From NCBI GenBank assembly GCA_031282905.1, contig JAITCV010000053.1, positions 1 through 20,495 on the forward strand: DNA of 20,495 bases, given 5' to 3'. This document shows, in pieces, positions 6,136-15,293 of this stretch. How positions within the stretch are numbered: the stretch's first letter is position 1; each line of letters opens with the position of its first letter. The notes under the pieces are model-generated. The model did no database searches and was not told where the DNA came from. It saw only the letters and a list, made by a program, of their open reading frames with translations. The translations under genes and the position numbers were made by a program. Origin of the DNA: Azoarcus sp. GTDB taxonomy: Bacteria; Pseudomonadota; Gammaproteobacteria; Burkholderiales; Rhodocyclaceae.

Positions 6136-8031
6136 ATGATCGTGTTCAACCTGTTTGAAAAACTCATCGATCCCTACCCCGGATCGCCCCCGCCCGCGCC
6201 GCCGCGCGGATTTTTGACTTTCCTGTGGCAATGCACCCAGGGTACGCGGGGCTTGATCGCCGTCATGATGTTCTGCACGGCGCTGACCGGGGCGTTCGAG
6301 GCGCTGCTTTTCGCCATGCTGGGCAAGGTGGTGGATTGGCTGTCATCGGTCGATCCGGCGCGGTTTTGGGAGAGCGAAGGGTCGCGCCTGCTGTGGCTGG
6401 TGGGGATCATCGCCGCCAGTGTGGCCGTGGTGGGGTTGCAGACACTCATCAAGCATCAGGCGCTGGCGGGCAATTTCGCCATGCGGCTGCGCTGGAATTT
6501 CCATCGCCTCATGCTCGGGCAGAGCATGAGCTTCTATCAGGATGAATTCGCGGGCCGCGTGTCGGCCAAGGTGATGCAAACCGCACTCGCGGTGCGCGAT
6601 ACCTGTTTCATCCTCACCGATATCCTCGTTTTTGCCTCGATCTATTTCGTGACCCTGATGGCGATCGCGGGAAGTTTCGACGGCTGGCTGCTCGTGCCGC
6701 TGTGCGTCTGGCTGGCTTGTTACATTGGGGCGCTGTGCTATTTCGTGCCGCGGCTGGCGCGCGTCTCGAAGGCACAGTCCGACGCCCGCGCGTCGATGAC
6801 AGGGCGTATCACCGATGCCTATACCAACATCGCCACGGTCAAGCTTTTCTCGCATGCCGGGCGCGAGGCGGGCTATGCGCGCGAGGCAATGCAGGAATTC
6901 CTCGCCAAGGTGCATGGCATGATGCGGCTCGTGAGCGGCATCCAGGTGGTGCAGCATACCATGTCAATGGGATTGATTCTCGGGACGGCGGCGACGGCGC
7001 TGTGGCTGTGGACGCGGGGCGAGGTCGGCGTCGGCGCGGTGGCGGCATCTACGGCAATGGCCTTGCGTTTGAACGGCATGTCGCACTGGATCATGTGGGA
7101 GATGGCACAGCTTTTCGAGCACGTGGGCACGGTGCAGGACGGCATCAACACGCTTTCTCGTCCGCGCCAGATCGTGGATGGGCCTGGCGCGGGCGCGCTC
7201 GCGGTGAAACGCGGGGAAATTCGTTTCGAGCAGGTCGGTTTTTCTTACGGAATCAAGGCAAACCAAGCGGATGGCACGCCGCGGCAGGTGATCGACGGCT
7301 TCGATCTGACGATTCGCCCCGGCGAGAAAATCGGCCTCGTCGGGCGTTCGGGCGCGGGTAAATCGACGCTCGTCAATTTGCTGTTGCGTTTTTACGATCC
7401 CGAGTCGGGTCGCATCTCGATCGACGGGCAGGACATCGCCGCAGTAACGCAGGACAGCCTGCGCGCACAGGTGGGCATGGTGACGCAGGACACTTCCCTT
7501 TTGCATCGTTCGGTGCGGGACAACCTCCTTTATGGCCGCCCCGATGCGGACGAGGCGCAAATGCTGGCGGCGGCGCGGCGCGCCGAGGCGCACGAATTCA
7601 TCTTGACGCTCACCGACCCCAAGGGGCGGCGCGGTTACGATGCCCATGTCGGCGAGCGTGGGGTGAAGCTCTCGGGCGGCCAACGCCAGCGCATCGCCAT
7701 CGCGCGGGTGATGTTGAAGGACGCGCCGATCCTGTTGCTCGACGAGGCGACCAGCGCGCTCGACTCCGAGGTCGAACAAGCAATCCAGGAAAGCCTTTAC
7801 CGCTTGATGGAAGGCAAGACCGTGGTGGCGATTGCGCACCGCCTGTCGACGATCGCGGCGATGGATCGTTTGATCGTCATCGACCGGGGCCGCATCGTGG
7901 AAGAAGGCACCCATGACAGCCTACTTGCCAGAAAGGGGTTGTACGCGCGGCTGTGGGCGCACCAGAGCGGCGGCTTCCTGGGCGACGAGGCGGAAGGGCA
8001 AGAGGCGGATGTCGAGGAACTTGCCACCTGA
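6136..8031 (+). CDS. ABC exporter, fused permease and ATPase (MsbA/MDR-like)
   Basis: This half-transporter of about 630 residues has an N-terminal transmembrane domain (roughly residues 30-320, about six helices) fused to a nucleotide-binding domain. The ATPase part shows Walker A GRSGAGKST near 406, the ABC signature LSGGQRQRIAIAR near 512, Walker B ILLLDEATSALD near 533, and the H-loop AHRLSTI near 565. Such proteins dimerise in the inner membrane and export lipids, peptides or drugs. The substrate cannot be read from sequence. Start choice is open. A GGAG at 6132-6135 is immediately next to the ATG at 6136 but ideally spaced (six bases) for the in-frame GTG at 6142, and a TTG at 6121 is also in frame. 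It stands alone and converges on tRNA-Ser. The C-terminal ~20 residues are acidic. Confidence 0.93.
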   Translation: MIVFNLFEKLIDPYPGSPPPAPPRGFLTFLWQCTQGTRGLIAVMMFCTALTGAFEALLFAMLGKVVDWLSSVDPARFWESEGSRLLWLVGIIAASVAVVGLQTLIKHQALAGNFAMRLRWNFHRLMLGQSMSFYQDEFAGRVSAKVMQTALAVRDTCFILTDILVFASIYFVTLMAIAGSFDGWLLVPLCVWLACYIGALCYFVPRLARVSKAQSDARASMTGRITDAYTNIATVKLFSHAGREAGYAREAMQEFLAKVHGMMRLVSGIQVVQHTMSMGLILGTAATALWLWTRGEVGVGAVAASTAMALRLNGMSHWIMWEMAQLFEHVGTVQDGINTLSRPRQIVDGPGAGALAVKRGEIRFEQVGFSYGIKANQADGTPRQVIDGFDLTIRPGEKIGLVGRSGAGKSTLVNLLLRFYDPESGRISIDGQDIAAVTQDSLRAQVGMVTQDTSLLHRSVRDNLLYGRPDADEAQMLAAARRAEAHEFILTLTDPKGRRGYDAHVGERGVKLSGGQRQRIAIARVMLKDAPILLLDEATSALDSEVEQAIQESLYRLMEGKTVVAIAHRLSTIAAMDRLIVIDRGRIVEEGTHDSLLARKGLYARLWAHQSGGFLGDEAEGQEADVEELAT

Positions 8032-8112
8032 TGCTCATCCATCATTGCGAGACATGGAGCGGCGCGGGGTGTTGACCGGGATAGCATCCGGACTGATAAC
8101 TTGCGCATATGA

Positions 8113-8205
8113 TGGCGGAGACGGAGGGATTCGAACCCTCGATGCAGGTTTTGCCCGCATGCTCCCTTAGCAGGGGAGTGCCTTCGACCTCTCGGCCACG
8201 TCTCC
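8113..8205 (-). tRNA. tRNA-Ser (anticodon GCU)
   Basis: The 93-nt gene folds into a type II cloverleaf. The acceptor stem is GGAGACG/CGTCTCC (8199-8205 with 8117-8123), with a G discriminator and an encoded CCA at 8113-8115. The anticodon loop CTGCTAA places GCT at 8169-8171. A long variable arm is typical of tRNA-Ser, and the T-loop GGTTCGAATCC is canonical. It decodes AGC and AGU codons. It has its own promoter in the short gap after the dehydrogenase gene and reads toward the convergent ABC transporter. No clear terminator follows. Confidence 0.97.
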
Positions 8206-8219
8206 ATCAGGAAGGCGGC

Positions 8220-8248
8220 ACTATATAGACTTGATGTCGCCTGGTCAA
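8220..8248 (-). promoter_or_regulatory. Sigma70-type promoter of tRNA-Ser
   Basis: On the minus strand, TTGACC (8243-8248) and TATAGT (8220-8225) are separated by exactly 17 bp. A GC-rich segment follows before the tRNA 5' end at 8205, as expected for a stringently controlled stable-RNA promoter. The whole promoter fits in the 52-bp gap after the upstream gene. Confidence 0.75.
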
Positions 8249-8257
8249 TCGACGCGG

Positions 8258-9544
<1,287 letters not shown>

Positions 9545-9585
9545 CGAAAATTTCCTTTCCTGGATTTACCTTACGGATGGCGCAT

Positions 9586-10359
9586 TCAGAAACCACGCTG
9601 GCGGCGGGTTTCGAACAGGCAGATGCCGCTTGCCACCGATACGTTGAGGCTTTCCACGCTGCCCATCATCGGGATGCGGGCAAGTTCGTCGCAAGTGTCG
9701 CGGGTGAGCCGCCGCAGACCATCGCCTTCGGCTCCCAGCACCCAGGCGATCGGCCCTTTTTGTTCGATCTCGAACAGTGATTTTTCCGCCTCGTCCGCGG
9801 CGCCGATTACCCATATGCCTGCTTGCTGTATCTGGCGCAGGGCGCGGGCAAGGTTGGTGACGGTGATATAGGCCACGGAGTCGGCGGCGCCGCTGGCAAC
9901 CTTGGCCGCGGTGGCGTTGAGACTCACGGCGCGATCCCTGGGCGCGATCACCGCATGCACGCCCGCGGCGTCGGCTACCCGCAGGCATGCGCCGAGATTA
10001 TGCGGATCTTGTATGCCGTCGAGCACCAGCAGCAAGGCAGGTTCGGTCAGGGTTGCCAGCACGTCGTCGAGTGAGATCGCGCGGTTGCGCGCATCGACCC
10101 GCGCGATGATGCCTTGGTGGCGACGGGTGCCGACCATGTGGTCGAGGCGTTCGTTATCGGCCAGGGTGAGCTTTACCCCGCTCATCTCGGCCAGTTTTCG
10201 CGCCTCGCGGGCGCGAATGTCGCCGCGCTGTTCGGACAGATAGATTTCAAATACCCCGTCGTCGCGGCGCAGGCGGCCAAGAACGGCGTGGAAACCGTAG
10301 ATCAGGCGGCTGCCGGGGGTTTTCTCCGCGGGAATATCCTGCGCGTGTTTATTTGCCAC
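9586..10359 (-). CDS. rlmB: 23S rRNA (guanosine-2251-2'-O)-methyltransferase
   Basis: This 257-residue SPOUT-family enzyme transfers methyl from SAM to the ribose of G2251 in the 23S P-loop. The N-terminal L30e-like substrate-binding domain (IYGFHAVLGRL) is followed by the three SPOUT motifs: DGIQDPHNLGACLRVADAAG near 115, LGAEGDGLRRL near 206, and IPMMGSVESLNVSVASGICLFE near 230-250. These include the Asn and Glu residues that build the knot. The start is a GTG at 10359 overlapping the 3' end of rnr by 11 bp, with AAGGG a suitable distance upstream. This implies translational coupling. The rnr-rlmB order is the same as in E. coli. The first ~15 residues are a short extension compared with the usual ~245-residue protein. 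Confidence 0.95.
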   Translation of the reverse strand: MANKHAQDIPAEKTPGSRLIYGFHAVLGRLRRDDGVFEIYLSEQRGDIRAREARKLAEMSGVKLTLADNERLDHMVGTRRHQGIIARVDARNRAISLDDVLATLTEPALLLVLDGIQDPHNLGACLRVADAAGVHAVIAPRDRAVSLNATAAKVASGAADSVAYITVTNLARALRQIQQAGIWVIGAADEAEKSLFEIEQKGPIAWVLGAEGDGLRRLTRDTCDELARIPMMGSVESLNVSVASGICLFETRRQRGF

Positions 10360-12607
10360 GATGTCTGCCCTTGCCTTTTTTCTGCTTCGCCACGCTGATG
10401 TCTTCCTCATTGCGCGCGGTCTGGCCGGGCGGTTCGTCTTCGAGCAGGCGAAAATCGATCTTGCTGGTTTCCAGGTCGGCACGCAGCACCTGCACAGTGA
10501 CGCGATCCGAGAGCCGGTAGCGAACGTGGGTGCGTTCGCCGACCAGTTCGTGGCGAGATTCGTCGAAATGAAAATAGTCGCTGCCGAGTTCGGAAACATG
10601 CACCAGCCCTTCGATGAAAATATCATCGAGCGCGACGAAAAGACCGAAAGGCACCACCGAGGACACGCTGCCGGAAAATGTCTCGCCGACCTTGTCGCGC
10701 ATGTAATAACACTTGAGCCAGGCCACCACGTCGCGGGTGGCTTCGTCGGCGCGGCGTTCGGTTGCCGAGCAGTGCAGGCCGATGTCTTCCCATTTTCCGG
10801 GCTGGTAACGTTGCGCGCCCAGTACGGCCTTGATTGCGCGATGCACGAGCAGATCGGGGTAGCGCCGGATCGGCGAAGTGAAATGAGTATAGGCGTCGTA
10901 GGCGAGGCCGAAATGGCCGACATTGTCCGGGCTGTAGACCGCTTGGCGCAGCGAACGCAGCATCACCGTTTGCAGGAGCGCCGCATCCGGACGGCTCTTG
11001 GTCTGCTCCAGCAGGTGGGCATAATCCTTGGTTGATGGCGTATCGCCCCCTCCCAGGCTCAAGCCGAACTCGGTGAGGAAGGCGCGCAGTTTGTCGAGTT
11101 TTTCCGCGGTCGGTCCTTCGTGGATGCGATAGAGCGCCGGGTGTTTGTGTTTTTCCAGGAATTCCGAGGCGCAGACATTGGCGGCCAGCATGCATTCTTC
11201 GATCAGGCGATGAGCGTCGTTTCTCACTTCGGGCACGATGCGCTCGATCTTGTCCTGTTCGTCGAATACCATCCGGGTTTCGCTGCCCTCGAAGTCGATG
11301 GCGCCGCGTTTGGCCCGGGCCTTGAGCAAAGCGCGAAAGAGCCGGTCGAGATTTTGCAGGTGAGGCAGCAAGCCGCCGACCACGGCCAGCGCGTCGGCAT
11401 CTTCATCGTAGAGCGCGGCGGCCACTTGCTCATAGGTAAGGCGCGCATGGGAAAACATCACCGCCGGATAGAAGCGATATGCTTTTATTGTTCCTGTCGA
11501 GGAGATGGCCATATCGGCCACCATGCACAGGCGCTTGACCTCGGGATTGAGCGAACACAGGCCGTTGGAGAGCTTTTCCGGCAGCATGGGAATCACCCGG
11601 CGCGGAAAATACACCGAATTGCCGCGCTCGAAGGCATCCTGGTCAAGCGCGCTCCCGGCCTCGACGTAATGCGAAACGTCCGCGATGGCCACCACCAGCC
11701 GCCAGCCTCGTCCTTGGCGCTCGCAATACACCGCGTCGTCGAAATCCTTCGCGGTCTCGCCATCGATGGTGACGAGCGGCAGGTGGGTGATGTCCTCGCG
11801 CCCGGCTTCGTCTTTCTTGCGCACCTTGTCCGGCAGCTTGCGCGCTTGCGCCTTCGCCTGCGCCGAGAATTCCCACGGCAACTCATGTTTTCTCAGCGCG
11901 ATCTCGATTTCCATGCCCGGATCGGCATAGTTGCCCAGTATTTCGACGATGCGCCCGACCGGACGCGCGGTACGCGACGGCTGTTCGATCAACTCCACGC
12001 TCACCACATGCCCTGGCTTGGCCCGTTTGCCGCCGGGGGCAACCAGGATGTCCTGCGCCAGACGGCGGTTTTCCGGGGCGACGAGCTGGACGCCGTGCTC
12101 GGCGATCACCCGGCCAACCACGCGGTGATTGCCACGTTCGAGTACTTCGACGATCTTGCCCTCGGGACGTCCACGCCGATCCTGGCCGACCACACGCACG
12201 ATCACACGATCTCCATGGAATACCTCGCGCATTTCGCGCGGACCGAGAAAAATATCGGCAGCGCCATCGTCACGGCGCACGAAGCCGAAACCGTCGGGAT
12301 GACCCTCGACCTTGCCATGCAGCAGATCGGCCTTGTCGGGCAACAGATAAGCGCCGCGGCGATTGCGCAACAACTGGCCGTCACGCTGCATCGCCCGCAG
12401 GCGATGGTCGAAGAATTCGTGTTCTTCGTCACGAATATCGAGCGCCGCCGCCAGGTCGTCGAAACCCATCGGCACACCCTGTTGGGTGAGGATCTGCGCA
12501 ATATATTCGCGGCTGGGCAAGGGCGAGTCGTATTTTTGTACTTCCCGCTCGTAGTGAGGGTCGGCAAGGCGAATGGCGCTTGGCCTGGTTTTTTGGGTTC
12601 TGGTCAT
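10349..12607 (-). CDS. rnr: Ribonuclease R (3'-5' exoribonuclease)
   Basis: This 752-residue RNase R degrades structured RNA processively, including mRNA repetitive elements and defective rRNA and tRNA. The domain order is complete. An N-terminal winged-helix/OB region comes first (SREYIAQILTQQGVPM, PDGFGFV). The RNB catalytic domain has TIDGETAKDFDDAVYCE, with the metal-binding aspartates near 280-290, and later FTSPIRRYPDLLVHRAI. An S1 domain (GSVSSVVPFGLFVALDD) spans about 640-720. A short basic tail (KQKKGKGRHRGK) closes the protein. It is somewhat shorter than E. coli RNase R because the N- and C-terminal extensions are shorter. The ATG is at 12607, with an A/G-rich AAAGAAAG upstream. 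It is the first gene of the rnr-rlmB block and is transcribed divergently from tRNA-Leu, whose -35 box touches its start codon. Confidence 0.96.
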   Translation of the reverse strand: MTRTQKTRPSAIRLADPHYEREVQKYDSPLPSREYIAQILTQQGVPMGFDDLAAALDIRDEEHEFFDHRLRAMQRDGQLLRNRRGAYLLPDKADLLHGKVEGHPDGFGFVRRDDGAADIFLGPREMREVFHGDRVIVRVVGQDRRGRPEGKIVEVLERGNHRVVGRVIAEHGVQLVAPENRRLAQDILVAPGGKRAKPGHVVSVELIEQPSRTARPVGRIVEILGNYADPGMEIEIALRKHELPWEFSAQAKAQARKLPDKVRKKDEAGREDITHLPLVTIDGETAKDFDDAVYCERQGRGWRLVVAIADVSHYVEAGSALDQDAFERGNSVYFPRRVIPMLPEKLSNGLCSLNPEVKRLCMVADMAISSTGTIKAYRFYPAVMFSHARLTYEQVAAALYDEDADALAVVGGLLPHLQNLDRLFRALLKARAKRGAIDFEGSETRMVFDEQDKIERIVPEVRNDAHRLIEECMLAANVCASEFLEKHKHPALYRIHEGPTAEKLDKLRAFLTEFGLSLGGGDTPSTKDYAHLLEQTKSRPDAALLQTVMLRSLRQAVYSPDNVGHFGLAYDAYTHFTSPIRRYPDLLVHRAIKAVLGAQRYQPGKWEDIGLHCSATERRADEATRDVVAWLKCYYMRDKVGETFSGSVSSVVPFGLFVALDDIFIEGLVHVSELGSDYFHFDESRHELVGERTHVRYRLSDRVTVQVLRADLETSKIDFRLLEDEPPGQTARNEEDISVAKQKKGKGRHRGK

Positions 12608-12634
12608 TGACTTTCTTTTTCGGGTTCTTATAAT
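12607..12634 (+). promoter_or_regulatory. Sigma70 promoter of tRNA-Leu
   Basis: TTGACT (12607-12612) and a perfect TATAAT (12629-12634) are 16 bp apart. A GC-rich discriminator (GCGCGACTC) leads to the mature 5' end at 12646. The -35 box overlaps the first base of the rnr ATG on the other strand, so RNA polymerase bound here would occupy the rnr start region. Confidence 0.85.
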
Positions 12635-12645
12635 GCGCGACTCTT

Positions 12646-12730
12646 GCCCAGATGGCGGAATTGGTAGACGCGCTAGTTTCAGGTACTAGTGCCGCGAGGC
12701 GTGGAGGTTCGAGTCCTCTTCTGGGCACCA
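12646..12730 (+). tRNA. tRNA-Leu (anticodon CAG)
   Basis: The 85-nt type II tRNA has acceptor stem GCCCAGA/TCTGGGC, discriminator A, and encoded CCA at 12728-12730. The D-loop is GGTAGACGC. The anticodon stem CTAGT/ACTAG has loop TTCAGGT, giving CAG at 12680-12682. It has a long variable arm and T-loop GGTTCGAGTCC. It reads CUG codons, the preferred Leu codon in this GC-rich genome. Its 3' end is a typical target of tyrosine integrases, and an integrase remnant follows 166 bp downstream. Confidence 0.97.
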
Positions 12731-12755
12731 ATCGCTGTTCCAAATCAGTTCAGAC

Positions 12756-12797
12756 AAAGGCCGAAAACCCAGTGAATACAAGGGTTTCGGCCTTTTT
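12756..12797 (+). terminator. Rho-independent terminator after tRNA-Leu
   Basis: The left arm AAAGGCCGAAAACCC (12756-12770) pairs with GGGTTTCGGCCTTT (12782-12795) across an 11-nt loop, with a one-base bulge. A T run to 12797 follows. It lies 25 bp after the tRNA CCA end. Confidence 0.85.
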
Positions 12798-12845
12798 CTC
12801 GTCCTATGTAGTCCGGATCGGCACATTGACATCACGATTATGGAA

Positions 12846-12892
12846 GGGGTACTTTCCGGGGTATCGAGACAAACCCGGAAAATAGGTACCCC
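12846..12892. repeat. Two-part inverted repeat upstream of the integrase remnant
   Basis: The outer arms GGGGTAC (12846-12852) and GTACCCC (12886-12892) enclose inner arms TTTCCGGG (12853-12860) and CCCGGAAA (12874-12881). GGGGTA is also repeated directly at 12858-12863. It ends four bases before the integrase ATG, as expected for an int leader, operator or integrase arm-site region. Confidence 0.65.
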
Positions 12893-12896
12893 CAAG

Positions 12897-13142
12897 ATGT
12901 TGACCGATATCGCCGCCAAGAACGCCAAACCCGCCGCGAAGCCTTCCAAGCCAACCGGGTCATATTTCCTGGTCACCCTACCCGGCGGCAAACCATGGCG
13001 GATGACGACCCGCAGCTTTGTCGCAGTAGCGGGCCAATGGTTCGAAAAGTGGGGGACGGAAGTCACGGACAGTACGGCGGATTCGCGATGGAACAGGTCG
13101 GGGAGCATATCATGCCAAGCCGCTTCCCGTATCGGAAATTGA
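12897..13142 (+). pseudogene. int: Remnant of a P4-type tyrosine integrase (N-terminal part)
   Basis: The frame from the ATG at 12897 opens MLTDIAAKNAKPAAKPSK and continues with YFLVTLPGGKPWRM. These are hallmarks of the arm-binding N-terminal domain of P4-like integrases (L-T-D...A-K-P...K-P, then G-x-K-x-W-R). The text then jumps to SFVAVAGQWFEKW and VTDSTADSRW, which in intact members lies about 60 residues further on, at the start of the core-binding domain. This implies an internal deletion. At about 13094-13100 homology appears to move to another frame (GEHIMP, matching the usual EKHIFP), a frameshift. The catalytic domain with its R...HxxR...Y residues is absent, so the protein cannot recombine DNA. 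Its position 166 bp after tRNA-Leu, reading away from it, fits an element that used the tRNA 3' end as attachment site. The family match is from recognition of motifs, not a search. Confidence 0.75.
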
Positions 13143-13163
13143 TGCTCCTGCTATGCTGTCGGC

Positions 13164-13199
13164 ACAATCTGGATTGTGGCATCCAAGGCTGCTTGGATT
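13164..13199. repeat. Two adjacent small hairpins
   Basis: CACAAT-CTGG-ATTGTG (13164-13179) is followed two bases later by ATCCAAG-GCTG-CTTGGAT (13182-13199). Both are perfect with 4-nt loops. The following GGATTGCCACGG...GCGGAGCGAAGCAA (13196-13228) resembles a dispersed intergenic repeat type that is common in proteobacteria. There is no T tract, so a terminator is unlikely. Confidence 0.5.
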
Positions 13200-13317
13200 G
13201 CCACGGTACGATGCGGAGCGAAGCAACGGATATCTTGCTGTCCCTGTTATCTGTTCCCTGACTTTGGGAAGGGATCAAACTCTCCGTGGCCGAAACTTCG
13301 CACCCTGATTGAAGCCC

Positions 13318-15219
13318 ATGCCTGATAGCCAAACCCTATCCATCCGCGCCACCCGGGATTTTCCGATGAATGCGCCTGATCTTCCTTCGTCCGCCCAATA
13401 TGACCTCGCGACAGGTTTTGCCGCTCATATCGAACGCTGGGCGCGCCGCGGCACGGAGAGCGACCATGCCCTGTTGGTGGCCGTGGCGCGGCGCTTGGCG
13501 CTGGCGGCTTGCGAAGGGCATGTGCGCCAGCCGCTCCATGGCTTGGTTGCCGGGCAAACAGCGGCGGAAATACGCCACGCCTTGCTCGCCAGCGGCGTTG
13601 CCGCCGAGCCGGACATGGCGCTCACTCCACTGGTGATCGATGATGATTGCTTATATCTGCGCGCTTTTTTCGATCTCGAAACCCATCTGGCCATCCAGCT
13701 CGACGAGCGTGCCCGGATGGATGCGCCCCTGTCTGCCGAAGCCGAGCGGACGTCTGCGCGCCGCGTCGTGTTGGAGCGCTTTTTTCCGCCGCGAACCATG
13801 GGCGTGGACTGGCAGAAAGTCGCGGTCGCACAGGCGCTCGAGCGCCGCTTGACCATCATCAGTGGCGGCCCTGGTACCGGCAAGACCACCACTGTCGCCG
13901 CGCTCATCGCCTGCCTGCTCGAACTCGATCCCGGTATTCGCGTCGGGCTTGCCGCGCCGACCGGCAAAGCGGCGGCGCGCATGCTTGAGGCATTGACCGC
14001 GCGCGCGCGCGACCTGCCCGAATCGGTACGCGGCCATCTGCCCCGCGCCGCGCATACCATCCACCGTCTGCTGGGCGCCAGCGCCACGCCGGGACGCTTT
14101 CGTCATCACGCGGCCAATCCGCTCGCGCTCGATCTGCTCGTGGTCGATGAAGCGTCGATGCTTGATCTGGCGTTGGCCACCCGCCTGGTCGATGCCTTGC
14201 CCCCCGATGCCCGCCTGGTGTTGCTCGGCGACAAGGATCAACTTGCCGCGGTCGAGGCGGGCTCGGTATTCGCCGATCTTTCCGCGGGTTGGCGATTCAG
14301 TCCGGATGAGGCCCTGCGGCTGGAAGAGGTCACCGGCGCGCCGGTCGATATGTTGGTCCAGGGCGGCGGCGAACCGGCGTTGACCAACAGCGTGGTATGG
14401 CTTACCGAGAGCCATCGCTTTTCGGCTACTTCCGGCATTGGCCGGCTTGCGCGCCAGATCAATGCCGGACATGGCGCCGAGGCGTTCGGCAGGCAGGATG
14501 ACGATGAGGCGGTGCGCTGGATCGATGACGAGGGCGCAACGCCTGCGGCCGCCACTCTGGAAGCAATGTCCAATAGGTATTCCGCTTATTTCGGCGCGCT
14601 CGCTGGGCTGGCCGCTTCCAGCCTGGACGCGCTTGCCCGCGCGCGCCAAGCTTTCGCCGTTTTCGACCGTTTTCGCGTGCTGGTGGCGGTGCATGAAGGC
14701 GCGCGCGGGCTGGCGGCGATCAATGCGCAGCTGACCCAGCTATGTTTATCGCATTACAGCGGATTGCGGGAAGGGCCGTTCTGGGCTGGCCGGCCCGTCA
14801 TTGTGCTGGAAAACGACCCGCTGACCGGACTATACAACGGCGATGTCGGCCTGACCCTGTTTGATGATAGTGGCAAACTTCGGGTGTTTTTCCCCCGGGT
14901 CGACGGCAGCTATCGCGCACTTGCGCCGCAACGCTTGCCCCGCCACGACACTGCGTTCGCGCTCACCGTGCACAAGAGCCAAGGTTCGGAATTCGATGAA
15001 ATACTGCTGCTGTTGCCCGCCACCCCGGTCAGGGTACTGACCCGCGAACTGCTCTACACCGGTCTCACCCGGGCGCGAACGCGAGTGACGATCGCGGGAG
15101 GGCGCGAGGTGTTCGCCGCCGCTTGCGCAACGTCCGTCCGGCGGTTCAGCGGGCTGGGGGCGCGGCTCCGGTCAGGGGACAGGATTGAAGATAGAGGGAA
15201 CGGATGTGATGAACAGTGA
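13318..15219 (+). CDS. recD: Exodeoxyribonuclease V alpha subunit (RecD)
   Basis: This superfamily 1B helicase of about 633 residues is the fast 5'-3' motor of RecBCD, which resects double-strand breaks and degrades foreign DNA. Walker A GGPGTGKTTT is near residue 183. Walker B LLVVDEASMLD is near 275. Motif III LLGDKDQLAAVEAG is near 300. The C-terminal HKSQGSEFDE is near 551 and YTGLTRAR near 580. The N-terminal region (LYLRAFFDLE) is that of RecD1 rather than the longer RecD2. A TTG at 13309 and an ATG at 13366 are alternative starts, and none has a strong Shine-Dalgarno. The last ~20 residues after GLGARL look non-conserved. recB and recC, usually just upstream, are missing here. An integrase remnant and tRNA-Leu occupy that place. 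Confidence 0.93.
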   Translation: MPDSQTLSIRATRDFPMNAPDLPSSAQYDLATGFAAHIERWARRGTESDHALLVAVARRLALAACEGHVRQPLHGLVAGQTAAEIRHALLASGVAAEPDMALTPLVIDDDCLYLRAFFDLETHLAIQLDERARMDAPLSAEAERTSARRVVLERFFPPRTMGVDWQKVAVAQALERRLTIISGGPGTGKTTTVAALIACLLELDPGIRVGLAAPTGKAAARMLEALTARARDLPESVRGHLPRAAHTIHRLLGASATPGRFRHHAANPLALDLLVVDEASMLDLALATRLVDALPPDARLVLLGDKDQLAAVEAGSVFADLSAGWRFSPDEALRLEEVTGAPVDMLVQGGGEPALTNSVVWLTESHRFSATSGIGRLARQINAGHGAEAFGRQDDDEAVRWIDDEGATPAAATLEAMSNRYSAYFGALAGLAASSLDALARARQAFAVFDRFRVLVAVHEGARGLAAINAQLTQLCLSHYSGLREGPFWAGRPVIVLENDPLTGLYNGDVGLTLFDDSGKLRVFFPRVDGSYRALAPQRLPRHDTAFALTVHKSQGSEFDEILLLLPATPVRVLTRELLYTGLTRARTRVTIAGGREVFAAACATSVRRFSGLGARLRSGDRIEDRGNGCDEQ

Positions 15220-15293
15220 ATTGGCGGAATGCCGCGAAAAACCTGGGGCATCACCCGGCGTGCGTGAGAAGATTCCGCCGCCAATGCCTGGAG

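Noticed and set aside
6964..7914. 316-residue minus-strand open frame
   Set aside because: It mirrors the ABC transporter ATPase domain. The His/Arg-rich text is typical of antisense GC-rich frames.
8032..8112. Terminator between the convergent ABC exporter and tRNA-Ser
   Set aside because: No stem with a T tract was found on either strand in this 81-bp gap.
11120..12610. 496-residue plus-strand open frame
   Set aside because: It lies antisense across the clearly recognised rnr gene. The composition is a GC-rich mirror frame without motifs.
12996..13261. 88-residue plus-strand frame starting MADDDPQ as a separate small gene
   Set aside because: Part of it appears to be the frameshifted continuation of the integrase remnant. 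The rest has no start signal or features.
13651..14694. 347-residue minus-strand open frame
   Set aside because: It is antisense to recD and lacks any family feature.
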